A stretch of DNA of 64,000 nucleotides from Methylocapsa sp. S129 (GTDB lineage Bacteria; Pseudomonadota; Alphaproteobacteria; Rhizobiales; Beijerinckiaceae). Below are positions 36,860 through 46,397 of the stretch, piece after piece (position 1 is the first letter of the stretch; the number at the start of each line of letters is the position of its first letter). Position numbers and translations under genes: made by a program. The notes under the pieces were generated by a model. The model was given only the letters and a program-made list of their open reading frames with translations. It was not told the origin of the DNA and did not search any database. The stretch lies in contig NZ_LMUI01000048.1 in assembly GCF_009765995.1 (NCBI RefSeq), forward strand, positions 124,001 to 188,000, written 5' to 3'.

Positions 36860-38452
36860 ATGTCCAGCATCAGCATGGCCGCCTCGGCGGCTCCCATGGT
36901 CGCGTCCTCGCCCCGCGCGAGCACGAAAGACTGGATCGCGGTTTTGGCGTGCATGATCGGCGCCTTTATGGCGATCCTCAATATCCAGATCACCAACGCC
37001 TCATTGCTCGACATCGAAGGCGGCATCGGAACCGGCGTCGACAACGGCGCCTGGATTTCGACCGCTTATCTGATCGGCGAGATCGTCGTGATTCCGCTGA
37101 CCGATTATCTGAGCAAGGTCTTCTCGTTTCGGCGCTATCTTCTCGTCAATGCGGTTCTGTTTCCGCTTTTTTCGATCGCCTGCGCCTTCACGCATGATCT
37201 GGGCTCGATGATCGCCATGCGCGGCCTGCAGGGCTTTGCCGGCGGGATCCTGATCCCGATGGCTTTCACCATTGTGCTGACGAAGCTGCCCAAGGCGCAG
37301 CAGCCGATCGGCCTTGCTCTTTTCGCTTTGTCGGTGACCTTCGCCCCGGCGATCGGACCGACCATTGGCGGCTATCTCACCGAGAATTACGGCTGGCAGA
37401 CGATCTTCTTCATCAACGCTTTTCCAAGCGCGATCATGGTCGTCGCGCTCGCCTTCACGCTCGAAAAGCAGCCGATGCGGCTGGGACTCCTCAGAGAGGG
37501 CGACTGGGCCGGCATCGTCACGATGGCGATCGGACTGTCGGCCTTCCAGACCGTGCTCGAAGAAGGCGAAAAGGACGATTGGTTCGCCTCGCCCTTCATT
37601 TTCCGCCTCGCGATCGTCGCCGCCCTGTTCCTTGGCGCCTTCATCTGGATAGAACTGACGGTGAAGAAGCCGCTGGTCAGCCTGCGCCTGCTGGCGCGCC
37701 GCAACTTTGGGATCGGCGTGATCGCCAACGTGCTGGTCGGCTTCGCCTTGTTCGGCACCGTCTATATCCTGCCGCAATATCTGGGGCAGGCGCAGGGTTA
37801 TAACGCTGAGCAGATCGGCGCCGTTCTGGCCTGGACGGGCCTGCCCCAACTTCTGCTGATCCCGTTCGTGCCGATGCTGATGAAGCGCTTCGACGCGCGC
37901 TATGTCGCTTTTGTCGGTATCGCTTTGTTCGCTGCGAGCTGCTTCATGAACACAACGCTGTCGCTCGATACGTCAGGCGATCAATTCTTCATCCCCAATA
38001 TCGTGCGCGCGATCGGCCAGGCCCTTATCATCACGCCTGTCAGCGCGATCACCACCGCCGGCATCGCGCCGAGCGAAGCAGGCGCAGCTTCCGGGCTGTC
38101 GAATATGCTGCGCAATCTCGGCGGCGCGGTCGGCACCGCAACGCTGGCGACGGTGCTGGTCAAACGCGAGCAGTTTCACTCCAACATCATCGGGCAGTCC
38201 GTGACGTCGGCCCGCAACGAGGTCGGCCAGCGGCTCGACCAGATGACGGCCTATTTCATGTCGCATGCGGTGACCGATCGCGTCGCGGCGATGCACGAGG
38301 CCGTCGTCTACCTCGGCAATGTTGTCAAGCGCCAGGCTCTCATCATGGGCTTCAGCGACACATTCGCGGTCATTGGCGTGCTGCTGGTCGCCGCTGCCAT
38401 CTCATTGCTGTTCGCCCGCAAGGCGCAGGGCTCAGCCGCCGGGGCGCATTGA
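36860..38452 (+). CDS. DHA2-family MFS drug efflux pump (EmrB-like)
   Basis: A 530-residue transporter with about 14 helices. MFS motifs are recognisable in the first helices (ACMIGAFMAILNIQITNASL), in SKVFSFRRYLL (motif A region) and in LSVTFAPAIGPTIGGYLTEN (motif C, antiporter type). DHA2 pumps expel drugs or organic compounds in exchange for protons and pair with EmrA adaptors. The gene follows its adaptor on the same strand, with a GGAGGG ribosome site before the ATG. It is probably controlled by the upstream TetR protein. Confidence 0.9.
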   Translation: MSSISMAASAAPMVASSPRASTKDWIAVLACMIGAFMAILNIQITNASLLDIEGGIGTGVDNGAWISTAYLIGEIVVIPLTDYLSKVFSFRRYLLVNAVLFPLFSIACAFTHDLGSMIAMRGLQGFAGGILIPMAFTIVLTKLPKAQQPIGLALFALSVTFAPAIGPTIGGYLTENYGWQTIFFINAFPSAIMVVALAFTLEKQPMRLGLLREGDWAGIVTMAIGLSAFQTVLEEGEKDDWFASPFIFRLAIVAALFLGAFIWIELTVKKPLVSLRLLARRNFGIGVIANVLVGFALFGTVYILPQYLGQAQGYNAEQIGAVLAWTGLPQLLLIPFVPMLMKRFDARYVAFVGIALFAASCFMNTTLSLDTSGDQFFIPNIVRAIGQALIITPVSAITTAGIAPSEAGAASGLSNMLRNLGGAVGTATLATVLVKREQFHSNIIGQSVTSARNEVGQRLDQMTAYFMSHAVTDRVAAMHEAVVYLGNVVKRQALIMGFSDTFAVIGVLLVAAAISLLFARKAQGSAAGAH

Positions 38453-38463
38453 GGACGAACGCC

Positions 38464-39258
38464 TCACTTCGCCTCGGCCAGTAGCGCGAGCAATTGGCGG
38501 TGAATGGTCTCGTTGCCGCAGCAGATCGAGCCGGTCTCGAGGAAATTCTCCTCATTGTCGGCGCCGCTGACATAGCCGCCTGCTTCGCGGATCAGCAGGG
38601 CGCCGGCGGCGATGTCCCAGGAATGCAGGCCGCGCTCCCAAAACGCATCGAATCGGCCGGCGGCGACATAGGCGAGATCGAGCGCCGCGCAGCCCATGCG
38701 CCTGACATTGACGACGCGCGCCATCACGGTCGCCAATTCCGCCTTGAAGCGCGGATGGTGCTCGGCTTTGCCAAGATGGGGAATGCCGCAGCCGATCAGC
38801 GACTGAGAAAGTTCGCGGCGAGCGGCGACCCGCAGACGCCGGTTGTCGCCAAACGCGCCCTGGCCCTTTTCCGTGACATACATTTCGTCATTGGCGGGAT
38901 TGTAGATCACGCCGGCGACGATCTGGCCCTCGCGCTCCAGCGCGATCGAAATGGCGAACATCGGAATCGCATGCAGGAAATTGGTCGTCGCATCGAGCGG
39001 GTCGACATGCCAGATATGGCTCTTATCGGCGCCTTCGACTACGCCGCTCTCCTCCATGACGAAGCCATAGCCCGGCCGCGCCTTGGAGAGCTCATCGAAG
39101 ATGATCTTTTCGGCGCGCTGGTCGGCCAGGCTGACGAAATCGCCGGGGCCCTTCATCGAAACCTGCAGATTGCCGATTTCGCCAAAATCGCGCTTGAGCC
39201 CGCGCCCGGCCTTGATCGCCGCGCCGGTCATCACAGTCATTAGGGCGGAGCGGATCAT
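38464..39258 (-). CDS. inositol-monophosphatase-family phosphatase
   Basis: A 264-residue member of the IMPase/SuhB fold. Metal-binding residues appear in VMEESG (Glu), in WHVDPLDATTNFLH (two Asp) and in HSWDIAAGALLI (Asp). The usual DPLDGTTN is DPLDATTN here, a Gly to Ala change next to the metal site. Family members remove phosphate from inositol phosphates, sugar phosphates or PAP, and SuhB also acts in rRNA transcription; the exact role here is not readable. It converges on the efflux pump gene with an 11-bp gap. Confidence 0.85.
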   Translation of the reverse strand: MIRSALMTVMTGAAIKAGRGLKRDFGEIGNLQVSMKGPGDFVSLADQRAEKIIFDELSKARPGYGFVMEESGVVEGADKSHIWHVDPLDATTNFLHAIPMFAISIALEREGQIVAGVIYNPANDEMYVTEKGQGAFGDNRRLRVAARRELSQSLIGCGIPHLGKAEHHPRFKAELATVMARVVNVRRMGCAALDLAYVAAGRFDAFWERGLHSWDIAAGALLIREAGGYVSGADNEENFLETGSICCGNETIHRQLLALLAEAK

Positions 39259-39333
39259 TGGGGTCCCGGGGGCTCTGGCGAAATCGAGAAACAGCGATAT
39301 TTGGCGCTGGTCTGCCCGCCGCGCGCGGCGGGG

Positions 39334-39744
39334 TCAAGGATTGATTGCTCTCGCCGCCTTGTTCGCCATCCCATGGAGCATCGCCGCCATATTGGCGACT
39401 GGGCCGGCTGCCGCGGCGCCGAGCCCGTGCCGCTCGGCGAGCCAGCCCGGCTCGTTATAGGAAAGCCAGGTCTTTCCCGCGGCGTCCCGCCAGACCAGAG
39501 CTTTGAGCGGCAGGTCGATGCCGATCGTCTGCTCGGCTTGCATCAGCGGCGTGCCGCCTTTGGGATTGCCGAATATCAGAAGTTCGGTCGGACGCAGATC
39601 CTCGCCGACTTTGGCCGCCCCGGCGGCATGATCGATCCGCGCAAATATGGTGACGCCGTTGGCCCGCAGCGCCGCTTCGAGCCGATCCATTGTTTCCTTC
39701 GGGTCGAAATCGCTGGGAATCGAAATCAGTCCCTCCACGCTCAT
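39334..39744 (-). CDS. DUF302-family protein
   Basis: A 136-residue protein matching DUF302 (PF03625): DPKETMDRLEAALRANGVTI, IDHAAGA, LLIFGNPKGGTPLMQ and LPLKALVWRDAAGKTWLSYN. DUF302 domains have a small alpha/beta fold of unknown function, often found alone or fused to other domains. ATG 39744 is selected by its GGAGG site eight bases upstream. No signal peptide is seen. It is followed by the phosphatase gene 75 bases later on the same strand; a functional link is not established. Confidence 0.82.
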   Translation of the reverse strand: MSVEGLISIPSDFDPKETMDRLEAALRANGVTIFARIDHAAGAAKVGEDLRPTELLIFGNPKGGTPLMQAEQTIGIDLPLKALVWRDAAGKTWLSYNEPGWLAERHGLGAAAAGPVANMAAMLHGMANKAARAINP

Positions 39745-39845
39745 CGGGCGCCCTCCAGCGAGCGGCTCCATCCAGGAGCGCCGCCGGATATTGCAATCAC
39801 ATCTTTCGACGGACGGTCAATGCGCGCCATCGGCCCGCACAGCAT

Positions 39846-41525
39846 TCAGGCCGGTTTCCACGCCGCGCCCCCGCGACCGACTGTCTTGAGCGCCCGAACG
39901 GGCGAGGAGGCGAGGGCCGGGCGCGGCCTCGCCGAAAGGGAATGATCCATGCCGGCCTGGCCGACTTTGAACCGATCGACGGCCCGGCTCAGTTCCTCGG
40001 CCTCCTGGACGAGCGTTTGGGTGGCGGCGGTCGATTCGCCGACCATCGCCGCGTTTTGCTGAGTCGTCTGGTCCATCTGATTGACGGCGGAATTGACCTG
40101 ATCGAGGCCCTTCGCCTGTTCGCCGGAGGAGGCGGCGATCTCCGCCATAGTGCGGTTGATCTCGTTCACCTGCTCGACGATTCGCGCCAGCACCGCGCCG
40201 GTCTGCGCGACGAGTTTGACGCCATGGCCGACATGGCCCGCCGAAGCCGAGATCAGCGCCTTGATTTCCTTGGCGGCTTCGGTGGAGCGCTGGGCCAGGG
40301 TCCGCACTTCCGTGGCGACGACGGCAAAGCCGCGGCCCGCGTCGCCGGCGCGCGCCGCTTCGACGCCCGCGTTCAGCGCCAGCAGATTCGTCTGGAACGC
40401 GATTTCATCGATGACGCCGATGATCTGGCCAATCTGGCTCGACGAGCTTTCGATGGCGCTCATCGCCGCGATGGCCTGACGCACGACCTGGCCGGAATGT
40501 TCGGCGTCTGTCCTGGCGGCGCCGACCACCGCATGCGCGCGGGCGGCGCCCTCCGCGGTCCTGCGCACGGTGGCGGTGATTTGGTCAAGAGCGGCCGCGG
40601 TCTCCTCAAGATTGGCGGCCTGCTGTTCGGTGCGGCCTGACAAATTGCTCGCCGCGGTCGAAATCTCGTTGGCGCTCGCCCTGACGCCGGCGGCCGCGCG
40701 CACCACGGCCTGCATGACCGATCGCAAACTCCTGACGGTTGCGTTGAGATCGGCGCGCAGGCCCTCGGCTTTTTCCGGCAGGTCGACATCCAGCGTCGCG
40801 GTCAGGTCGCCCTCGGCCAGCCGCCTCAGCGAAAGCGCCAAATTATTGAGGATCGTCTCATCGTCCTGCATCACGCGCGCGCGATCTTGCTCGTTGCGCG
40901 CCCGCGCCGTCTCCGCCTCCCTGGCGGCGGCCAGTGCGGCGTCATGGCTCTGTTCGGCCATTAACCTTGATTGCTCGGCGTGGGCGGCCTCCTGCGATAC
41001 AGCGCCGAACATGCGTTCGATCGTGATGGCGACCCAGACGAGGGCCGCGGCCTCAATGGAGAGCACGATCGCATGGAGCAGCAATCGCCCGAAATCCTCG
41101 CCGCCGGGATAGACCAGGTTCGGAAGCACGAAATTGAGCGCCGTATGGTGCAGGGCGACCACGGCGGTCCCTGCGACGATGACCCGCCAATCGCAACAGG
41201 CGACCAGAATCGCCAAAGCCGCGAAATAAACCATGTGCAGATCGACCTGCATCTTTTGACCGCTCATGACGCCGACCATGATGGAGATCGAGGCCATCAG
41301 GCTCACCCCCGATACGAGGCGGCTCTGGTCCCCCTTGGCGTCGAATCGGGCCATCGCCTGCGCTGTCGCGGCAAAGGCGACGGAAGCGCCAACCGGAATG
41401 AGCCATGGGCAATCGACAAACCAGCAGGCGAGCGCGATCAGCGCCGCCTGCAGCCACGAAAGAACGAGCAAAAGGCTGAGAGCCCGGCGGCGTAAAGCCG
41501 CGAGATCGAATGCGGGCCTATTCAT
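39846..41525 (-). CDS. methyl-accepting chemotaxis protein with multi-helix membrane sensor
   Basis: A 559-residue chemoreceptor. Residues 1-185 hold about six helices and no periplasmic ligand domain; the segment VALHHTALNFVLPNLVYPGG resembles a His-containing membrane sensor seen in other receptors. A HAMP-like region (about 230-290, LRRLAEGDLTATLDVDLPEK) leads to the signalling domain, whose hairpin tip is IDEIAFQTNLLALNAGVEAA and AGRGFAVVATEVRTLAQRS. ATG 41525 overlaps the stop of a small membrane protein gene by eight bases. No che genes are in the window. Confidence 0.88.
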   Translation of the reverse strand: MNRPAFDLAALRRRALSLLLVLSWLQAALIALACWFVDCPWLIPVGASVAFAATAQAMARFDAKGDQSRLVSGVSLMASISIMVGVMSGQKMQVDLHMVYFAALAILVACCDWRVIVAGTAVVALHHTALNFVLPNLVYPGGEDFGRLLLHAIVLSIEAAALVWVAITIERMFGAVSQEAAHAEQSRLMAEQSHDAALAAAREAETARARNEQDRARVMQDDETILNNLALSLRRLAEGDLTATLDVDLPEKAEGLRADLNATVRSLRSVMQAVVRAAAGVRASANEISTAASNLSGRTEQQAANLEETAAALDQITATVRRTAEGAARAHAVVGAARTDAEHSGQVVRQAIAAMSAIESSSSQIGQIIGVIDEIAFQTNLLALNAGVEAARAGDAGRGFAVVATEVRTLAQRSTEAAKEIKALISASAGHVGHGVKLVAQTGAVLARIVEQVNEINRTMAEIAASSGEQAKGLDQVNSAVNQMDQTTQQNAAMVGESTAATQTLVQEAEELSRAVDRFKVGQAGMDHSLSARPRPALASSPVRALKTVGRGGAAWKPA

Positions 41526-41871
41526 GCGTGTCGCCTTGCGCGATGGACCGCTCGCACAAAGCGAGCTGGACCGGGTCAAGAATCAAGAGGGCGCCCGCTT
41601 TGCGCAATCGCTCAGCGAGAGCCGGCTCCCTCGAATGGACGATCAGAACCGAGGAAAAGGCCCCGATTCTGGTCACTTCGCCGGCTGCTCCCGCCGCCTC
41701 GAAGGCCCTGGCCGGCGACCACCAGGGCGGGAAGACCGCGGCGGCCGAAGCAGAATCGCCGGCCGTCGCGGCGGCTAACGCTGCGAAAAGCCCCGTCAAA
41801 CTAATGAAGACCGAGACGATCAGGGCGGCGTTCAATCTGTATTTGGGCTCGACTTCCGGCACGTCGATCAT
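41518..41871 (-). CDS. small single-helix membrane protein coupled to the chemoreceptor gene
   Basis: A 117-residue protein of no recognised family. One helix spans about residues 15-37 (LIVSVFISLTGLFAALAAAT). The C-terminal 75 residues (GEVTRIGAFSSVLIVHSREP, then LAERLRKAGALLILDP) look like a small folded alpha/beta domain, probably periplasmic. ATG 41871 has a GGAAG site; the open frame runs 28 codons further without support. Its last codons overlap the chemoreceptor start by eight bases, so translation is likely coupled. Confidence 0.6.
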   Translation of the reverse strand: MIDVPEVEPKYRLNAALIVSVFISLTGLFAALAAATAGDSASAAAVFPPWWSPARAFEAAGAAGEVTRIGAFSSVLIVHSREPALAERLRKAGALLILDPVQLALCERSIAQGDTHE

Positions 41872-42079
41872 TCGGTTGCAGCTTCCGTAAGGGAACTTAG
41901 GAGATAGAGGGTTAAGATTCCCGCAACGCACAAAAATGGTGCAGTTGCGCCCCATATCGTTCGCGATTCTTGAAGCAATGACCAGAATATCGGCTGTGGA
42001 CGCTCGCGAGTCCGCTTGTTTTCCGCGCCGCGGCGATAGCGTAGTTTGAACGCGCCGTTCCCGCCTGGAGCTCTTTCTT

Positions 42080-43750
42080 ATGAAGTCTGACCTCGATATC
42101 GCGCTGGACGCCAGGCTGGAGCCGATCCGCGCCGTCGCGGCGAAACTCGATATTCCGGAGGCGGCGCTTCACCCTTATGGGCGCTCCATCGCCAAGCTGG
42201 AATTCGACTTCATCGAGGGCCTTCGCGACAAGCCGGACGGCAAGCTCATTCTCGTCACCGCCATCAATCCGACCCCGGCGGGGGAGGGCAAGACGACGAC
42301 GACGATCGGGCTTGGCGACGCCCTGGCGCTGCTTGGGAAACGCGCCATCATTTGTCTGCGCGAGCCGTCCCTGGGCCCGGTCTTTGGCCGCAAGGGCGGC
42401 GCGACGGGCGGCGGTCATGCGCAGGTCGCGCCGATGGATGAAATCAACTTGCATTTCACCGGCGATTTTCACGCGATCACCGCCGCCAACAATCTGCTCG
42501 CCGCGATGATCGACAACCATATCTATTGGGGCAATTCCCTCGACATCGATCCGCGCCGCATCGTCTGGCGGCGGGCGCTCGATGTGAACGACCGGGCCTT
42601 GCGCAACACGGTCGTATCGCTGGGCGGCGTCGCCAATGGCTTTCCACGCGAGGACGGTTTCGACATTACCGTCGCCTCCGAAGTGATGGCGGTGTTCTGC
42701 CTCGCGCGCGACCTGGACGATCTTGAGGCGCGGCTTGGCAAGATGATCGTGGCTTACGACAAGGCGAGGCGACCGGTGACCGCCGCCGACATCAAGGCTT
42801 CGGGCGCCATGACCGTGCTGCTGAAAGACGCGCTGCGGCCCAATCTCGTGCAGACGCTGGAAGGCAATCCGGCGCTCGTCCACGGCGGACCCTTCGCCAA
42901 TATCGCGCATGGCTGCAATTCGCTCGTCGCGACAAGGACCGGGCTCAAGCTCGCCGATTATGTCGTGACCGAAGCGGGATTTGGCGCCGATCTCGGGGCC
43001 GAGAAATTCTTCGATATCAAATGCCGCGCGGCGGGCCTTGAGCCTGCCGCCTGCGTTATCGTCGCGACCGTGCGGGCGCTCAAGTTCAACGGCGGCGCCG
43101 ACAAATCGGCGCTGGGCGTCGAAAATCTCGCTGCGCTGGCGGCCGGTCTGCCCAATCTCGAGCGCCACATCGCCAATGTCGGCAAATTCGGCGTGCCTGT
43201 CGTCGTGGCGGTGAATCGTTTCGACACCGACACGCCCGCCGAACTCGCGCTGATCAGCGCGACGGTCAGGGAGAAGTTCGGCGTCGAGGCTGTCGTCTGC
43301 GACCATTGGGCGCGCGGCGGGCAGGGCGCGCAAGATCTGGCGCGGCGGGTCGTCGCGCTCGCCGACGGGGGCGCCGCGCGCTTTCGGCCGCTCTATGACG
43401 ATTCCATGCCGCTGTGGGACAAGGTCAGGACCATTGCGACGCAAATCTACGGCGCCAGCGATATTGCCGCCGACGCCGCGATCCGCCAGCAGTTCCAGCA
43501 GTTGCAGGAGGCCGGCTACGGCGCGCTGCCCGTCTGCATCGCCAAGACCCCCTATTCCTTCTCCGCCGATCCCGGTCTGCTCGGGGCGCCGAGCGGCCAT
43601 ATCGCGCCAGTCCGGGGATTGCGCCTGCGCGCCGGCGCCGGATTCGTCGTGGTTCTGCTCGGCGACATCCTGACCATGCCGGGCTTGCCGCGCGCGCCAG
43701 CGGCCGAGCAAATTAGGGTCAGCGGCGGGCGGGTCGCGGGACTCTTTTGA
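42080..43750 (+). CDS. fhs: formate-tetrahydrofolate ligase
   Basis: This 556-residue enzyme joins formate to tetrahydrofolate using ATP to give 10-formyl-THF. The P-loop is in [18 protein letters not shown] near residue 65. Further family patterns are [35 protein letters not shown] and [19 protein letters not shown]. Length matches the usual 555-560. It feeds one-carbon units into purine, serine and methionine synthesis, and in methylotrophs it assimilates formate; the latter would fit the suspected taxon but is inference. GGAG precedes the ATG by nine bases. Confidence 0.96.
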   Translation: MKSDLDIALDARLEPIRAVAAKLDIPEAALHPYGRSIAKLEFDFIEGLRDKPDGKLILVTAINPTPAGEGKTTTTIGLGDALALLGKRAIICLREPSLGPVFGRKGGATGGGHAQVAPMDEINLHFTGDFHAITAANNLLAAMIDNHIYWGNSLDIDPRRIVWRRALDVNDRALRNTVVSLGGVANGFPREDGFDITVASEVMAVFCLARDLDDLEARLGKMIVAYDKARRPVTAADIKASGAMTVLLKDALRPNLVQTLEGNPALVHGGPFANIAHGCNSLVATRTGLKLADYVVTEAGFGADLGAEKFFDIKCRAAGLEPAACVIVATVRALKFNGGADKSALGVENLAALAAGLPNLERHIANVGKFGVPVVVAVNRFDTDTPAELALISATVREKFGVEAVVCDHWARGGQGAQDLARRVVALADGGAARFRPLYDDSMPLWDKVRTIATQIYGASDIAADAAIRQQFQQLQEAGYGALPVCIAKTPYSFSADPGLLGAPSGHIAPVRGLRLRAGAGFVVVLLGDILTMPGLPRAPAAEQIRVSGGRVAGLF

Positions 43751-43902
43751 GAGGGTGCGCGAGGGGCGCCGCGCGCCAAACCGGACCCCTGCCTCGCTTC
43801 GGCGCCGCAAACCGATTATAGTCTGGCTCCCGCAACCTTTATTCCGTCAGATTCCGCCGGGCCTCCCTCGGTCGAAGATCGCCCCTTGATGATGTTGGTT
43901 TG

Positions 43903-45861
43903 ATGATGTCGCAGAACTGGTTCCGTCACGCCAAGAGCCTGATCGTCATGGCGCATGATCTCGTCACGACGCCGCTGGCGATCGTGTTGGCGCTCTATCT
44001 TCGCTATCCCGCCAATGCGCCGGTTCAGTTTGAAGTTCTGGTCTGGGTCATCCCGCTGTTCACCATTTACGCCGGCGTCGCCTATCGCTTCTTCCGGCTT
44101 TACGAGTCGAAATGGCGCTTCGCGTCGCTGCCCGATCTGTTCAACATTTTCCGGGCCGCCAGCCTCCTTGCTCTATCGCTGCTCGCGGTGGACTTCGCCC
44201 TCGCGGCGCGCGGCGCGGTCTCCCCCTTCGCTTTCGCTTTCGGTGAGAAGGCCTGTTTTCTCTATTGGATATTGCAAATGGCGATGCTCGGCGGTCCGCG
44301 CATCGCCTATCGCTACTTCCGCTACATACAGTCGGGCCGCACCGGCCGGCGCGAGCACGCGCCCTCGATCCTGGTGCTCGGGCGCAGCACGGAGGCCGAG
44401 ATCGCCTTGCGGGCGATCGAAGAGGGGATGCGCCGCCGCTTCGTCGCGCGCGGCGTTCTTTCGCCGCGCGTTTCCGACCGCGGCGTTTCCATTCGCGGCG
44501 TCCCGGTGCTGGGCGGCTATGACGCCCTGGAGCGCATTGTCAGCGAAGCGAGCGAGGAAGGGAACCCGATCGCACGGCTGATATTCGCGCCGAGCGAATT
44601 CACGTCGGGCGCCGATTCCGAGCAGGTCGTCGCCACCGCCAAGCGCCTCGGCGTCGCGCTGTCGCGTTTGCAGACGATCGAGTTCGACGGCGCCTCGGCC
44701 TTGGCGCCGATCGAAATCGAGGATCTTCTGTTTCGCCCGAGCGTGGAATCCGATCTCACCCGGCTTGGCGCTTTCGTGAAGGCGCGGCGCGTCGTCGTGA
44801 CCGGGGGTGGCGGCTCGATCGGCTCGGAAATCTGCGCGCGCGTAGTCGCGCTTGGCGCCGCCGACCTGCTCATCGTCGACAATTCCGAGCCCGCTTTATT
44901 CGCCATCAGCGAGAAGCTGACGGCCTTGAATATGCCGACGAGCCTGCGCGCAGCCGTCGCCGACGTTCGCGACCGGGCGCGCCTGATGTCGCTGTTCGAT
45001 CAATTTCGCCCCGACGTCGTTTTCCACGCGGCGGCGCTCAAACAATTGCCTCAGCTCGAATTGGATTGGGCCGAGGGCGTCAAGACCAATATTTTCGGCT
45101 CGGTCAATGTCGTCGACGCCACGGCCGCCGTTGGGGCCGCCGGCGTCCTCATCTCGACCGACAAGGCGGTCGATCCCGTCTCCGTGCTGGGCGCGACCAA
45201 GCGCTTTTCGGAAATGTACGCCCAACTCGTCGATGGCGAGCGCGCGACCAGAGCGGGCGGTCCGCGGCTGATTTCCGTCAGGTTCGGCAATGTTCTGGGC
45301 TCGGTCGGCTCGGTCGTGCCAAAATTCAAGGCGCAGATCGAGCGCGGCGGCCCGGTCACCGTGACCCATCCCGAAATGGTGCGCTATTTCATGACGGTGC
45401 GCGAAGCCGTCGACCTTGTCATTTCGGCGGCCGCCCATGGCGCCTCGGCGGCTGGCGCCGGCGCGACGCGCGCTTCGGTCTATGTGCTCAAAATGGGTCA
45501 GCCGGCGCGCATTCTCGACCTGGCGGAAAAGATGATCCGCCTTGCCGGCTATGAGCCGCGCGTCGATATCGATATTGTCTTCACCGGGGCGCGGCGCGGC
45601 GAACGGTTGAATGAGATTTTGTTTTCAGGCAACGAACCGGTCGTCGACATCGGCGTCGATGGCGTCACGGCCGCACAAACCGCGCCGGTCGAGCGCGCTT
45701 CCATGACGCGTTGGCTTGGCGATCTGGCGGGCGCGGTTGAAAAAGGCGATCGCGCGGCGTCCGAGCGCATCTACAGCGAGGCGATTCTCAATTTTCGCGG
45801 CGCCGCTTCCGTCACCGACCTCAGCGCCCGCCGCGCGTCGCTCGGGGCGTCTAGCGCGTAG
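43903..45861 (+). CDS. membrane-bound nucleotide-sugar epimerase/dehydratase (CapD/WbpM type)
   Basis: A 652-residue protein. Residues 10-130 contain four helices, residues about 145-270 a CoA-binding-like Rossmann domain, and residues about 290-600 the SDR catalytic domain with VTGGGGSIGSEIC and STDKAVDPVSVLGATKRFSE. Family members convert UDP-GlcNAc or related sugars to 4-keto-6-deoxy forms for glycans, capsule or lipopolysaccharide. The start is ATG 43903; TTG 43900 and ATG 43906 are neighbours. It stands alone, with no glycosyltransferase beside it. Confidence 0.88.
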   Translation: MMSQNWFRHAKSLIVMAHDLVTTPLAIVLALYLRYPANAPVQFEVLVWVIPLFTIYAGVAYRFFRLYESKWRFASLPDLFNIFRAASLLALSLLAVDFALAARGAVSPFAFAFGEKACFLYWILQMAMLGGPRIAYRYFRYIQSGRTGRREHAPSILVLGRSTEAEIALRAIEEGMRRRFVARGVLSPRVSDRGVSIRGVPVLGGYDALERIVSEASEEGNPIARLIFAPSEFTSGADSEQVVATAKRLGVALSRLQTIEFDGASALAPIEIEDLLFRPSVESDLTRLGAFVKARRVVVTGGGGSIGSEICARVVALGAADLLIVDNSEPALFAISEKLTALNMPTSLRAAVADVRDRARLMSLFDQFRPDVVFHAAALKQLPQLELDWAEGVKTNIFGSVNVVDATAAVGAAGVLISTDKAVDPVSVLGATKRFSEMYAQLVDGERATRAGGPRLISVRFGNVLGSVGSVVPKFKAQIERGGPVTVTHPEMVRYFMTVREAVDLVISAAAHGASAAGAGATRASVYVLKMGQPARILDLAEKMIRLAGYEPRVDIDIVFTGARRGERLNEILFSGNEPVVDIGVDGVTAAQTAPVERASMTRWLGDLAGAVEKGDRAASERIYSEAILNFRGAASVTDLSARRASLGASSA

Positions 45862-45971
45862 CACCTCTCTGCAGTTGCCTCGCCGCAGCGGATCGAAGTC
45901 GATCAACCGCGCCAAGCGTGGTCCTCTACTTTGGTTGAAGGGTCGCATAGTATTCTTTCATCGAGGTTCAT

Positions 45972-46397
45972 ATGGGGCTCGGACACACACGCGACGATCT
46001 CAGGGCTAATGCGCAGGCGAAGCTCGATGATGCACAAATTCTTCTGGGGCAAAAGCGATATTCAAACGCTTATTATCTTGCCGGCTACGCTGTTGAGCTC
46101 GGTTTGAAGGCGTGCATCGCCGCGCAAATTTCGGCGGAGACAATTCCAGATAAAGCATTCCTCAGAGGAATATTGAACCATCAATTTGGCGGTCTTGTGG
46201 GGCTCGCCGGGTTGGCTGGTCTTCTGAACGATCAAAAAGACGCGGACCCGGTATTCGCGGCGAACTGGGCGCTTGTTTCGGAATGGGAGCCGGACTCGCG
46301 TTATGAAGCGAAAGACCCCATGTCGGCTTCGCTACTTGTTCAGGCGATTGCCGATCCAAAATCAGGAGTCCTTCAATGGATCAAAATACACTGGTAG
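45972..46397 (+). CDS. HEPN-domain protein
   Basis: A 141-residue helical protein beginning MGLGHTRDDLRANAQAKLDD. The run RYSNAYYLAGYAVELGLKAC is the HEPN hallmark. A match to the R-x4-H nuclease motif is present as RGILNH near residues 66-71, in the right half of the fold but not in its best-known context. HEPN proteins act in toxin-antitoxin and defence modules as RNases or regulators. The gene overlaps the next one by 22 bases, so they are a cassette. No nucleotidyltransferase (MNT) motif is found in the partner, so it is not the classic HEPN-MNT pair. Confidence 0.7.
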   Translation: MGLGHTRDDLRANAQAKLDDAQILLGQKRYSNAYYLAGYAVELGLKACIAAQISAETIPDKAFLRGILNHQFGGLVGLAGLAGLLNDQKDADPVFAANWALVSEWEPDSRYEAKDPMSASLLVQAIADPKSGVLQWIKIHW

